Shown piece by piece: positions 26,755-34,878 of a DNA stretch of 64,000 nt. The position numbers and the translations under genes were made by a program. Position 1 is the first letter of the stretch. Every line of letters starts with the position of its first letter. The notes under the pieces were generated by a model that saw nothing but the letters and a program-made list of their open reading frames with translations, was not told the origin of the DNA and ran no database searches. The stretch is from Bradyrhizobium diazoefficiens (GTDB lineage: Bacteria; Pseudomonadota; Alphaproteobacteria; Rhizobiales; Xanthobacteraceae), in NCBI RefSeq assembly GCF_016616235.1, contig NZ_CP067100.1, positions 6,073,001 to 6,137,000 on the forward strand. The letters run 5' to 3'.

Positions 26755-27435
26755 ATGCTCAAATTCTACTTCAATGGATCGCCGAACCCGACCAAGGTTG
26801 CGCTGTTCCTCGAGGAGTCCGGACTGCCGTTCGAGCCCATCGCGGTCGACACCCGCAAGGGCGAGCAGTTCACGCCGGATTATCTGAAGATCAATCCGAA
26901 CGCCAAGGTGCCGGCGATCGACGACAACGGCACGATCGTGTTCGACTCGAATGCCATCCTGCTCTATCTCGCCGAGAAGACCGGAAAATTCCTGCCGGCG
27001 AGCCGCGCCGAATTGCTGTCCTGGCTGATGTTCGTGGCGACCGGGGTCGGGCCGTATTCGGGTCAGGCCGTTCACTTCAAGCATTTCGCGCCGAAGGACC
27101 AGAGCCACGATTACGCCCACAACCGCTACCAGTACGAGACCGACCGTCACTACAAGATTCTCGATGGTCACCTCCAGGGCCGCAACTACATGGTCGGCGA
27201 TGCCTATTCGATCGTCGACATGGCGCTGTGGGGCTGGGCGCGGATGGTGCCGTTCAAGCTCGGCGACGACGCCTTTGCGCGCTACCCCAACGTGAAGCGG
27301 CTCGTCGACGAGATCTCGGCGCGCCCCGCAGCTGGCCGCGCGATCGCGCTGAAGGACAAGTTCACCTTCAAGGCCGAGATGGACGACGAGGCGAGAGCCA
27401 ACATGTTCAGGCACATGCAGACCAAGGTGGCGTGA
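26755..27435 (+). CDS. Glutathione S-transferase family protein
   Basis: 226 residues. The thioredoxin-like N-terminal domain has MLKFYFNGSPNPTKVALFLEESGLPFEPIAVD, and INPNAKVPAIDDNGTIVFDSNAILLYLAEKTGKFLP contains the cis-Pro and the ESxAI-like glutathione site (here DSNAI). The all-helical C-terminal domain starts near residue 88. It resembles bacterial GSTs of the YfcG/Ure2p-like group. The ATG at 26755 is preceded by GGAG at a good distance. A strong intrinsic terminator follows the stop. Confidence 0.88.
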   Translation: MLKFYFNGSPNPTKVALFLEESGLPFEPIAVDTRKGEQFTPDYLKINPNAKVPAIDDNGTIVFDSNAILLYLAEKTGKFLPASRAELLSWLMFVATGVGPYSGQAVHFKHFAPKDQSHDYAHNRYQYETDRHYKILDGHLQGRNYMVGDAYSIVDMALWGWARMVPFKLGDDAFARYPNVKRLVDEISARPAAGRAIALKDKFTFKAEMDDEARANMFRHMQTKVA

Positions 27436-27456
27436 TCTCGCCACACCATGCTTCAA

Positions 27457-27486
27457 GGCCACGCGGATGCGCGTGGCCTTTTGCTT
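27457..27486 (+). terminator. Rho-independent terminator after the GST gene
   Basis: A perfect 9-bp stem, GGCCACGCG / CGCGTGGCC, with a GATG loop, followed by TTTTGCTTTT. It begins 21 nt past the GST stop codon. Since the next gene is on the minus strand, it closes the plus-strand unit. Confidence 0.85.
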
Positions 27487-27540
27487 TTCAGCTCAGGCCG
27501 CGTGGACCGACTCCAGGAACTTCGGCCCCGCGCTGTCGTT

Positions 27541-27687
27541 CTATTTCCGTCGAACGGGTTTCTTCAGCTCGTAGGCAATCTCCGACCGGGTCATGCCGCA
27601 GTACTGAAGCTCCCGTTCGGTCATCGCGGCGAGGTGACACCGGGCCCGGGCCTGCTCTCGCCGGACCCGCATCATGTCCATCAGCAT
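27541..27687 (-). CDS. DUF1127 small basic protein
   Basis: 48 residues from the ATG at 27687 (a GTG at 27702 would add five). The C-terminal part HLAAMTERELQYCGMTRSEIAYELKKP is the DUF1127 pattern (L..M..R.L.D.G..R.EI). Rhizobial members of this family take part in sRNA and phosphate/stress regulation, and some bind RNA; no specific role can be assigned here. It is downstream of the NTF2-like gene on the same strand. Confidence 0.65.
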   Translation of the reverse strand: MLMDMMRVRREQARARCHLAAMTERELQYCGMTRSEIAYELKKPVRRK

Positions 27688-27761
27688 CCGCCAGGCCCGC
27701 ACGGCAAGCCCCGGCCGTGACCGATGGGATCGCGCCGTGGACGCGACGTCGTTCGAGCCGC

Positions 27762-28205
27762 TCAGCTCGCGGCCCTCACACCGGCTTGCGGAAACGGGCC
27801 GAGCGCCTTCTCGGTCAGGACCGAGTCGCAGTATTCCCGGATCTCCTTGATCTTGCCGTCCTCGAGCCGGAACACCAGGCAATAGTCGTTGTCGTAGCGC
27901 ACGCCCTCGGGCGTGACGTTGTCGCCCTTGGCCTCGACCACAACGATGTCGCCGTCGGCAATGAAGCGATGAGCGACTGTGCGCGTGCGGTCGCGCAGGC
28001 GGGTGCGCACATAGCCGTGCAGATCGTTGAGGATCGACTCCTTGCCCGTGAAGGTGCGGGACCAGGAATATTGCCCGGTCACGACCCATCTGGCGTCGTC
28101 GGCAAGGCTTGCGGTGAACAGGGCGCGGTCGCGCGCCGCCGGATCGGGGTTGGCGGCAGCGGCGAAAATGTCCTGCATCAGTTTCTTGTTGGCGCTCGCG
28201 CTCAT
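27762..28205 (-). CDS. NTF2-like / SnoaL-type protein
   Basis: 147 residues. The pattern KKLMQDIFAAAANPDPAARDRALFTASLADDARWVVTGQYSWSRTFTGKESILNDLHGYV and ADGDIVVVEAKGDNVTPEGVRYDNDYCLVFRLEDGKIKEIREYCDS matches the nuclear-transport-factor-2 fold (SnoaL-like) of small-molecule isomerases and binding proteins. It is divergent from the LysR gene with a 91-nt spacer, the standard arrangement for a LysR regulator and its target. Substrate unknown. Confidence 0.85.
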   Translation of the reverse strand: MSASANKKLMQDIFAAAANPDPAARDRALFTASLADDARWVVTGQYSWSRTFTGKESILNDLHGYVRTRLRDRTRTVAHRFIADGDIVVVEAKGDNVTPEGVRYDNDYCLVFRLEDGKIKEIREYCDSVLTEKALGPFPQAGVRAAS

Positions 28206-28269
28206 GGCGGCATCTCCGTTTGGTGGCAACGCGGAGAACATTGCCGCGCGAATGGAATTCTTCAAATCG

Positions 28270-28289
28270 ATAGAGAATATGATATCTAT
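28270..28289. promoter_or_regulatory. Dyad ATAGA-N10-TCTAT, putative LysR site
   Basis: A symmetric site containing T-N11-A, the LysR-type binding pattern, inside the spacer of two divergent genes. It lies 8 nt before the LysR start codon. The spacer is AT-rich around it. It could control both genes. Confidence 0.5.
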
Positions 28290-28296
28290 TCACCTC

Positions 28297-29211
28297 ATGA
28301 ATTTGAATTCGCTTGACCTCAATCTATTGACCGCGCTCGACGCGCTGCTGCGCGAGGCCAATGTCAGCCGCGCGGCCATGAGAATCGGCCTGTCGCAGCC
28401 AGCCGCGAGCCACGCGCTGCAACGCTTGCGCGACATCTTCGGCGACCCGCTGCTGGTGCGCACCGGCGCGCGGATGGAGCTGACGCCGCGGGCACAGGCG
28501 CTGCGCGCACCGCTGGCGCAGGCGCTGGACCAGGTGCGCGGGCTGTTCGCGCCGGAGGAATTCGACGCCGCGCGCAGCGAGCGGCCATTCCGCCTGATGA
28601 TGCCGGATCTCGCGGTCGAGCTGCTGATGCCGCCGCTGATGGAAAAGGTGACGCGTCTTGCGCCCAACGTCCGCATCGACGTGGTGCCATGGCGGGGACC
28701 TGCGATCTTCCACGCCGAGTTCGCCCGCACCATCGACCTCGTGATCTCGATCGGCAACGCCTTCAAGGGCTTTCACCGCCAATTGCTCTACACCGACCGC
28801 GACGCGCTGGCGGTGCGACGCGGCCATCCGATGGCCGCGAAGCTGAAGCGGCGCGAGGCGTTCCTGGCCGCGCGCCATGTCGGGGTGATCATCCGCGGCA
28901 ACAGCGAGGATCTGATCGACACCTGGCTCCGCACCAAGGGCATCGAGCGGCACATTGCGCTGGTGGTGTCGGGCTATCTCGAAGCGCTGCACGTCGCCGC
29001 GCGCACCGACCTCGTCGCTTTCGTGCCGCGCCGCCTGATCGCGGCGTTGTCGAAGCAACTCGGCCTCGTCGCGGTGACGCCGCCGCTCGACCCGGGGATC
29101 GACGAGCAGTTCATGTTCCATCCGACGCGGGCACAGATGGATCCGGGATCGATCTGGCTGCGGCGGCTGATGCTGGCGACGGGGCGGGAGCTGGAGAAGA
29201 AAGGGTCGTAG
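28297..29211 (+). CDS. LysR-family transcriptional regulator (NodD-like subgroup)
   Basis: 304 residues. The N-terminal helix-turn-helix NLNSLDLNLLTALDALLREANVSRAAMRIGLSQPAASHALQRLRDIFGDPLLVRTGARMELTPRA is typical of LysR regulators, and the RLRDIFGDPLLVRTG stretch fits the NodD/NahR-type subgroup. The rest is the periplasmic-binding-protein-like inducer domain. ATG 28297 precedes the conserved domain; a longer reading starting before it would cross the NTF2-like gene on the other strand. It likely regulates the divergent NTF2-like gene. Confidence 0.9.
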   Translation: MNLNSLDLNLLTALDALLREANVSRAAMRIGLSQPAASHALQRLRDIFGDPLLVRTGARMELTPRAQALRAPLAQALDQVRGLFAPEEFDAARSERPFRLMMPDLAVELLMPPLMEKVTRLAPNVRIDVVPWRGPAIFHAEFARTIDLVISIGNAFKGFHRQLLYTDRDALAVRRGHPMAAKLKRREAFLAARHVGVIIRGNSEDLIDTWLRTKGIERHIALVVSGYLEALHVAARTDLVAFVPRRLIAALSKQLGLVAVTPPLDPGIDEQFMFHPTRAQMDPGSIWLRRLMLATGRELEKKGS

Positions 29212-29234
29212 GATGCACCATCGGCAATCTCGGT

Positions 29235-29418
29235 GTCGTCCCGGACAAGCGCAGCTCCCGACAACACGCAGCATTGTCTAGAGCGGAGCGCTGATCCGGG
29301 ATCCATAACCACAGGACGTGATTTGGCGAAGACCGGTCGTTTGGTACTTCTACCGATCGCGATCGATAGATTCCGCGGTATGGGTCCCGGGTCTGCGCTT
29401 ACGCTTGCCCGGGACGAC
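29235..29418 (-). repeat. Dispersed intergenic repeat, family A, copy 2
   Basis: The reverse complement aligns with 2129-2249 over GGGACCCATACCGCG, CTATCGA, GTACCAAACG, CTTCGCCAAA and CCTGTGGTTATGG. Here the outer ends are a full inverted pair (GTCGTCCCGG..AAGCGCAG / CTGCGCTTA..CCCGGGACGAC). It lies between a plus-strand LysR gene and a minus-strand GST gene. Confidence 0.7.
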
Positions 29419-29443
29419 AGCGGAATATGTGACCGGCGTATTG

Positions 29444-30064
29444 TTACGCCTTCTGCGCATCCATCACCTTGCGCACGGCCGGGCGGTCCGACATGCGCTT
29501 GAAGTGGTCGGCGATCCTCGGCGTGGCGTTGATGTCAACGCTGTCGCCTTCGAGCCAGTGCGAGAGCGTGTGGAGATAGGGATCGCAGATCGTGAACTGA
29601 TCGCCCATTACCCATGGTCCCTTGAACATCTTCTGCTCGATCAGCTTGAAGCAGGCGGCCATGGTCTTCGGCACCATCGCCTTCATGTCGGCGAACGAGC
29701 TCTCTTCCGTCGCCCAGCGCGCGCCGCGCATCTTGTGGGCATGGTTGATGTGCACGGTCGAGCAGAGATAGGAGTTGAACGACTGCACCTGCGCGAAGTC
29801 GAAGGGATCGTCGAGGGGGGCGAGCTTCGCCTTCGGGAAGGTCTGCGCGATGTAGGCCAGCATCGCCGGGGTCTCGGTGAGGACGCCGCGATCGGTCACC
29901 AGCGCCGGCACGCGTCCCTTCGGATTGATCGCGAGATAGTCCGGGCTGTTCTGCTGGTTGTCCTTGAAGCTCAACCGTTCGGCCGTGTAGTCGGCGCCGG
30001 CCTCCTCCAGGGTCATGTAGGTGGCGAGCGCACAGGTGCCGGTGGCGTAGTAGAGCTTGAGCAT
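29444..30064 (-). CDS. Glutathione S-transferase family protein
   Basis: 206 residues. KLYYATGTCALATYMTLEEAGADYTAERLSFK is the Cys-containing beta-class-like N-terminus (Cys near residue 11). YLAINPKGRVPALVTDRGVLTETPAMLAYIAQTFP has the cis-Pro and the ETPAM glutathione contact. The ATG at 30064 is chosen because GAGGTC lies about 5 nt upstream; an ATG at 30076 is also open. It is divergent from the flavin monooxygenase gene with a 139-nt spacer. It is not closely similar to the other GST in the window. Confidence 0.88.
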   Translation of the reverse strand: MLKLYYATGTCALATYMTLEEAGADYTAERLSFKDNQQNSPDYLAINPKGRVPALVTDRGVLTETPAMLAYIAQTFPKAKLAPLDDPFDFAQVQSFNSYLCSTVHINHAHKMRGARWATEESSFADMKAMVPKTMAACFKLIEQKMFKGPWVMGDQFTICDPYLHTLSHWLEGDSVDINATPRIADHFKRMSDRPAVRKVMDAQKA

Positions 30065-30203
30065 GTCGGACCTCATGGAAAATTGGAAATTAGCGGTTGT
30101 CGGCCGCAAGGTCCATAGCACGACGTTCTCTTGCCTTGCGCTCTTCGCAGTTGCCCACCGCCGCCCGCCTGTGCCAAGACGCCTGCAATTGGAGGGGGTT
30201 GTC

Positions 30204-31481
30204 ATGACGGTACTCATCGCCGGTGGCGGCATCGGCGGGCTGACGCTTGCGCTCAGCCTGCATGGGATCGGCGTTCCCGTAAAAGTGTTCGAGAGCGTCG
30301 CGGAACTGAGGCCGCTCGGCGTCGGCATCAACGTGCTGCCGCATGCGGTGCGCGAGCTGATCGAGCTCGGGCTGATGGACAAGCTCGATGCCAGCGGCGT
30401 GCGGACGGCCGAGCTCGCCTATTTCTCCAAGTATGGCAAGCCGATCTGGAGCGAGCCGCGCGGGCTGGAAGCCGGCTACAAATGGCCGCAGTTCTCGATC
30501 CACCGCGGCACGCTCCAGCAGCTGCTGCTCGACACGGCGGTCGAGCGGCTCGGCCGCGACAACATCCTCACCAGCCATCATCTGACCGGCTGGACCGAGA
30601 CCGCGAGCGGCGTCCGCGCCGATTTCATCGACCGGGCGACCGGCAAGGCCGCAGGTACCTACGAAGGTGCAATCATGATCGCCGCCGACGGCATCCATTC
30701 CGCCGCCCGAGAAAAGCTCTATCCGAACGAAGGTCCGCCGATCTGGAACGGCCGCATCCTCTGGCGCGGCGTCACGCCATCGAAGGCCTTTCTCACTGGC
30801 CGCACCATGATCATGGCGGGCCACGAGATCCTGAAGTTCGTCTGCTATCCGATCTCGAAAGAGCCGGACTCATCGGGCAACCATCTGATCAACTGGGTCG
30901 CCGAACGCCACATGCCGCCGACCTATCAGTGGCGGCGCGAGGACTATAACCGCACCGCGCGGCTGGAAGAATTTTTGCCGTGGTTCGAGAGCTGGCAGTT
31001 CGACTGGCTCGATGTGCCCGGCCTGATCCGGAACTGCCCGCATGCTTATGAATACCCGTTGGTCGACCGCGATCCGGTGTCGCAATGGACCTTCGGCAAG
31101 GTCACGCTGATGGGCGACGCCGCGCATCCGATGTATCCGATCGGCTCCAACGGCGCCTCGCAGGCGATCCTCGATGCCCGCGTCATCACGCGCGAGATCC
31201 TGGCCCATGGCCCGACGCAGGCCGCGCTGCTCGCCTATGAAGCCGAGCGCAGGCCGGCGACCACCGACCTCGTCCTGCTCAACCGCAAGAACGGCCCCGA
31301 ACAGGTGATGCAGCTCGTCGAGGAGCGCGCGCCCGACGGCTTTGAGATCGTCACCGACGTGCTGTCGCAGCAGGAGCTGGAAGACATCGCGGCGAACTAC
31401 AAGCGCGTCGCGGGTTTCCAGGTCGAGGCGCTGAATGCGAAGCCGCCGATCGTGAGCGCGGGTGCGAAGCGGGTGAGTTAA
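30204..31481 (+). CDS. FAD-dependent aromatic monooxygenase-type flavoprotein
   Basis: 425 residues of the PHBH/salicylate hydroxylase group. MTVLIAGGGIGGLTLALSLHGIGVPVKVFE is the FAD GxGxxG fold (7-12). GAIMIAADGIHSAAREKLYP is the DG motif, and VTLMGDAAHPMYPIGSNGASQAILDA is the GD motif binding the FAD ribose. Such enzymes hydroxylate an aromatic ring using NAD(P)H and O2. No ring-cleavage gene is near, so the substrate is unknown. The start ATG at 30204 begins the Rossmann motif, with GGAGG upstream at 30191. Confidence 0.9.
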   Translation: MTVLIAGGGIGGLTLALSLHGIGVPVKVFESVAELRPLGVGINVLPHAVRELIELGLMDKLDASGVRTAELAYFSKYGKPIWSEPRGLEAGYKWPQFSIHRGTLQQLLLDTAVERLGRDNILTSHHLTGWTETASGVRADFIDRATGKAAGTYEGAIMIAADGIHSAAREKLYPNEGPPIWNGRILWRGVTPSKAFLTGRTMIMAGHEILKFVCYPISKEPDSSGNHLINWVAERHMPPTYQWRREDYNRTARLEEFLPWFESWQFDWLDVPGLIRNCPHAYEYPLVDRDPVSQWTFGKVTLMGDAAHPMYPIGSNGASQAILDARVITREILAHGPTQAALLAYEAERRPATTDLVLLNRKNGPEQVMQLVEERAPDGFEIVTDVLSQQELEDIAANYKRVAGFQVEALNAKPPIVSAGAKRVS

Positions 31482-31509
31482 CCACTCAGCGAGCCGCGAA
31501 CTCCTCTTC

Positions 31510-31650
31510 ACCTCGCCCCGCTTGCGGGGCGAGGTCGGATTGCATCGGAGATGCAATCCGGGTGAGGGGGTACAGGTCTCACGTCCACCGCCCGTGCTGA
31601 GAGAAGCCCCTCACCCCACCCTCTCCCCGTAAGAACGGGGCGAGGGAGCG
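31510..31650. repeat. Composite palindromic intergenic repeat
   Basis: Contains CCTCGCCCCGCTTGCGGGGCGAGG (a hairpin), GGATTGCATCGGAGATGCAATCC (a second hairpin) and CCCCTCACCC..GGGGCGAGGG. It is related in motifs to family B. It fills the spacer between convergent genes, a usual terminator-like position. Confidence 0.6.
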
Positions 31651-31667
31651 AGAGACGGGTGCCCGCC

Positions 31668-32087
31668 TTACTTCACCACCCTCGCCGCCTCCAGCAGCCG
31701 CTCGCTCGCACTCGCCGTTGCCAGCACTGTGCCGTCCTCGGCCATCAGCTTGGCGTCGACGAAGGCGATCGTCCTGCCGAGCTGCGTCACCTTCGCTTCG
31801 CCGATGATCGGTCCGGGCCTTGCCGGCGCCAGGAAATTCACGGTCATGCTGATAGTCGTGGTGTAGAGCCGGCCTTCGCTCATCACCAGCACCGCCGGGC
31901 CCATGGTGTCGTCGAGCATGGCCGAGAGCATGCCGCCCTGGATGAAGCCCGCCGGGTTGCAAAACTCCGGCTTGCCCTCGAAGCTCAGCTTGATCCAGCC
32001 TTCCTCGGGACGGGCATCGAGCAGGCGCCATCCGAGCAGCTCGGCGCAGGGCGGCCTTGGAAAGTTGTCGAGTGCGGTCTGGACCAT
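31668..32087 (-). CDS. PaaI-family hot-dog thioesterase
   Basis: 139 residues, single hot-dog domain. EFCNPAGFIQGGMLSAMLDDTMGPAVLV is the active-site helix (conserved HGG-type motif as QGG, followed by Asp). MTVNFLAPARPGPIIGEAKVTQLGRTIAFVDAKLMAEDGTVLATASAS completes the fold. The family hydrolyses acyl-CoA or aryl-acyl-CoA thioesters. It follows mutY by 52 nt on the same strand. The initiating segment and length agree with the family. Confidence 0.88.
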   Translation of the reverse strand: MVQTALDNFPRPPCAELLGWRLLDARPEEGWIKLSFEGKPEFCNPAGFIQGGMLSAMLDDTMGPAVLVMSEGRLYTTTISMTVNFLAPARPGPIIGEAKVTQLGRTIAFVDAKLMAEDGTVLATASASERLLEAARVVK

Positions 32088-32139
32088 TGGCAGCCTCCGT
32101 GTCGCGCTTTGATAGCGCGGCGCTGCTGCCAGCGTGCTG

Positions 32140-33258
32140 TCAGGAGAATGGCCTGGATGAAAGGTCCAATGCGTGTGCGATCACCTTGCGCATGACGTTC
32201 GGCAGTGCCTCTCCGGCAAGGGTTGCGATCGGCACCCAGCGCATGCCCTCGGGTGCGCGCGCGCGGGGCTCGGCCTTCGCCGTGTAGACGACGAGCTCCA
32301 GCGGAAAATGCGTGAAGACGTGGGTGACGACGCCCACCTTGCGCTGCCAGCGCGACAGCCCCGTCAACTCCGGCGCCTGCTGCTTCGCCGTCGCATCCTC
32401 CTGGCCGGCGAGCCAGTCGGAGCCCGGCACCTCGGTCATGCCGCCGAGCAGGCCCTTTTCGGGCCTTGAGCGGACGAGCAGCTCGTCGCCGCGCGTGATC
32501 ACAAAGGCCGCGCCGCGGCGCAACGTGCCGCTCTTCTTCGGCGCCTTGCGCGGGAACGTTTCCTGCGTGCCTTGCGCACGCGCAGTGCAATCCTCAGTGA
32601 ACGGGCACAGCGAGCAGGCCGGCTTCTTCGGCGTGCAGATCGAGGCGCCGAGATCCATCAGGGCCTGCGCGCTGTCGCCGGCGCGGGAGTCGGCCAGAAG
32701 CGTCGCCGCCAGCTGCTGGATCAAGGGCTTTGCCTGCGGCAGCCCCTCCTCCACCGCGAACAGGCGCGACACCACGCGCTCGATATTGCCGTCGACCGGC
32801 ATGGTGCGGCGATCGAAGGCGATCGCTGCGATCGCGGCCGCTGTATAAGGGCCAATGCCCGGCAGTGTCCGCAGCCCCTCCTCCGTGTCCGGAAACACGC
32901 CGCCATGTTCCCGCGTCACGGCGACCGCACAGGCGTAGAGATTTCGTGCGCGCGAATAATAGCCGAGCCCGGCCCACATTCGCAGCACGTCGTCCTGCGA
33001 AGCGCTCCCCAGCGCCGTGACGTCAGGCCAGCGCGCGACGAATTTTTCGAAGTAAGGCCCGACCGCCTTCACCGTGGTCTGCTGGAGCATGATCTCCGAG
33101 AGCCAGACGCGATAAGGGTCCGATGCCTCCCCGGGCGCCGCGCGCCAGGGCAGGCGGCGTCGGTGGCGGTCGTACCATTGCAGAAGTGCGATCGGGCGCG
33201 ACGAGGTCTCCGCCGGGCTGGGTTCCGATTTCGGCTTCAGGGCGGATTTGGAGCTCAT
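32140..33258 (-). CDS. mutY: A/G-specific adenine DNA glycosylase
   Basis: 372 residues; removes adenine opposite 8-oxoguanine. WLSEIMLQQTTVKAV carries the catalytic Glu55, LPGIGPYTAAAIAAIAF is the helix-hairpin-helix, and MPVDGNIERV has Asp156. CTPKKPACSLCPFTEDC (Cys208, 215, 218, 224) is the C-x6-C-x2-C-x5-C Fe-S loop. The C-terminal Nudix-like domain that reads 8-oxoG begins near residue 245 (RRGAAFVITRGDELLVRSRPEKGLLGGMTEVPG). Complete and typical. Confidence 0.96.
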   Translation of the reverse strand: MSSKSALKPKSEPSPAETSSRPIALLQWYDRHRRRLPWRAAPGEASDPYRVWLSEIMLQQTTVKAVGPYFEKFVARWPDVTALGSASQDDVLRMWAGLGYYSRARNLYACAVAVTREHGGVFPDTEEGLRTLPGIGPYTAAAIAAIAFDRRTMPVDGNIERVVSRLFAVEEGLPQAKPLIQQLAATLLADSRAGDSAQALMDLGASICTPKKPACSLCPFTEDCTARAQGTQETFPRKAPKKSGTLRRGAAFVITRGDELLVRSRPEKGLLGGMTEVPGSDWLAGQEDATAKQQAPELTGLSRWQRKVGVVTHVFTHFPLELVVYTAKAEPRARAPEGMRWVPIATLAGEALPNVMRKVIAHALDLSSRPFS

Positions 33259-33294
33259 GCTCCCACTGTAGCGGCGTCACGCCGATCTCTCCAC

Positions 33295-33342
33295 GTCATG
33301 CCCGCGCCCGTCGCGGGCATCCACGTCTTTCTTCGTGGATCG
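33295..33342. repeat. Short palindromic repeat (GTCATGCCCGCG...GTGGAT)
   Basis: GTCATGCCCGCGCCCGTCGCGGGCATCCACG followed by CTTTCTTCGTGGAT forms two small hairpins (CCCGCG/CGCGGG and ATCCACG/CGTGGAT). It resembles one arm of the 38369-38466 element. It lies between the divergent mutY and DUF721 genes. Confidence 0.45.
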
Positions 33343-33364
33343 CCCCGGAGTGCTATAAGGTCTC

Positions 33365-33856
33365 ATGTCCAAATTCCCTCCCAAGCCCGGCCCCATCAGC
33401 GCTAAGCCGCTCGGGATCCTGCTCAATGACGTTTTCGCCGAGGCGTATGCCAAGCAGGGCTTTGCGGCGCGCGAGCTGGTGACGCGGTGGGCGCAGATTG
33501 CCGGGCCGGAGATCGCGGCGCACGCCGAGCCGCTCAAGATGCAATGGCCGCGCCCGGTAGAGGGGCAGCCGCAGGAACCGGCGACGCTGGTGCTGCGGGT
33601 GGAGGGCCCGATGGCGCTGGAGATCCAGCACTCCGCAGACGTCATCCTGGAACGCGTCAACCGCTTCTTTGGCTGGAGCGCGGTCGGCAAGCTGGCCTTC
33701 CGTCAGGCTCCGCTATCGCGGCCCCGGACCCGGAAACGGCCCGGCCCGCCAGACCCGAAGGCGGTTGCCAAGGAGGTCGAGCGGCTCGGGGACATTGAAG
33801 ATGAAGAATTGAAGACGGCACTGGCGCGGCTCGGGGCCGCCATCAAGCGAAATTGA
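33365..33856 (+). CDS. DUF721/DciA-like protein
   Basis: 163 residues. The domain from about 15 to 110 (LGILLNDVFAEAYAKQGFAARELVTRWAQIAGPEIAAHAEPLKMQWPR, ATLVLRVEGPMALEIQHSADVILERVNRFFG) is DUF721, the family that includes the replicative-helicase loader DciA. The C-terminal tail is basic and Pro-rich (RPRTRKRPGPPDPK), then acidic. A replication role is inferred from the family. It precedes dsbA-like and smc genes in the same direction, a grouping seen in related Rhizobiales. Confidence 0.85.
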   Translation: MSKFPPKPGPISAKPLGILLNDVFAEAYAKQGFAARELVTRWAQIAGPEIAAHAEPLKMQWPRPVEGQPQEPATLVLRVEGPMALEIQHSADVILERVNRFFGWSAVGKLAFRQAPLSRPRTRKRPGPPDPKAVAKEVERLGDIEDEELKTALARLGAAIKRN

Positions 33857-33989
33857 GCCTCATTCCCTGGCTATTCTGGACCCGTTCTTGTCCCTCGCCA
33901 TTGCCTCAAGCGACGTTTCAAGCTAGCGACAGGCCGCCCGGGAACAGCGATACCGCCTGGGCGCGACAACGCCAGTTCGGGAGCCAACC

Positions 33990-34661
33990 GTGATCATCAC
34001 CCGCCGCGCCTTCACCACGATGCTGTCGCTGACCGGGCTGGCCGCGCTCGCCGGGCTCTCGCCGCTGCGGTTCATCTCGGACGCCATGATCCCTGAAGCA
34101 AAGGCACAGTCCGCCGCCGACGTCGCCAAGCCGGTGTCGCTGCCCGACATGGCGCTCGGCCCGCAGGACGCCGCCGTCACCATCACTGAATATGCCTCGA
34201 TGACCTGCCCGCATTGCGCGGCCTTCAACGAGCAGGTGTTTCCCAAGATCAAGAAGGAATACATCGACACCGGCAAGGTGCGTTACGTCTTCCGCGAGTT
34301 CCCGCTCGACATCAAGGCCGCCGCCGGCTCGATGCTGTCGCGCTGCATCGCCAATGGGGACGCGCCGAAATACTTTGCGGTCACCGACATGCTGTTCCGC
34401 CAGCAGACCGATTGGGTGGTGAAGAACACCACCGAGACCCTGACGCGGATCGGCAAGCAGGCCGGCCTCACCCAGCAGCAGGTCGAGGCCTGCCTGAAAG
34501 ACCAGGCGCTGCTCGACAAGATCGCCGCCGACCAGAAATACGCCAGCGACGTCTTGAAGGTGGATTCGACGCCGACCTTCTTCATCAACGGCGAGAAGAT
34601 CAAGGGCGAGGCCTCCTTCGAGGAATTTGCCAAGAAGATCAATCCGCTGCTGAAGAGCTGA
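33990..34661 (+). CDS. DsbA-family periplasmic thiol-disulfide protein
   Basis: 223 residues. N-terminal IITRRAFTTMLSLTGLAALAGL is an export signal with a twin-Arg (TRRAF), so possibly Tat-dependent. ITEYASMTCPHCAAFNEQVFPKIKKEYI has the CPHC redox centre (Cys73, Cys76), and VLKVDSTPTFFINGEKIKGEASFEEF supplies the cis-Pro (TPTFF). DsbA_2/DSBA-like thioredoxins oxidise or isomerise disulfides in exported proteins. No DsbB is nearby. It precedes smc by about 220 nt. Confidence 0.92.
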   Translation: MIITRRAFTTMLSLTGLAALAGLSPLRFISDAMIPEAKAQSAADVAKPVSLPDMALGPQDAAVTITEYASMTCPHCAAFNEQVFPKIKKEYIDTGKVRYVFREFPLDIKAAAGSMLSRCIANGDAPKYFAVTDMLFRQQTDWVVKNTTETLTRIGKQAGLTQQQVEACLKDQALLDKIAADQKYASDVLKVDSTPTFFINGEKIKGEASFEEFAKKINPLLKS

Positions 34662-34878
34662 TTCGCTCGCGCGCAGCCTGATTCGCGCCTCGAAAGCCGT
34701 ATCATTCCCGTCATAAATCCCTTGGGAAAAGCGGCTTTCGCCGGTTGTCCTCGCAGCGCATCGCGGCCATTGTCCAGCCGCATGAGGCGCCTCGCGCGAC
34801 TCGCCCGGATAGCGACATTGCCTTCCATGGTATTGTCCCGGCAGGGGGATTCGCGCCTGCCAAAAGAGATGCGTGCTT

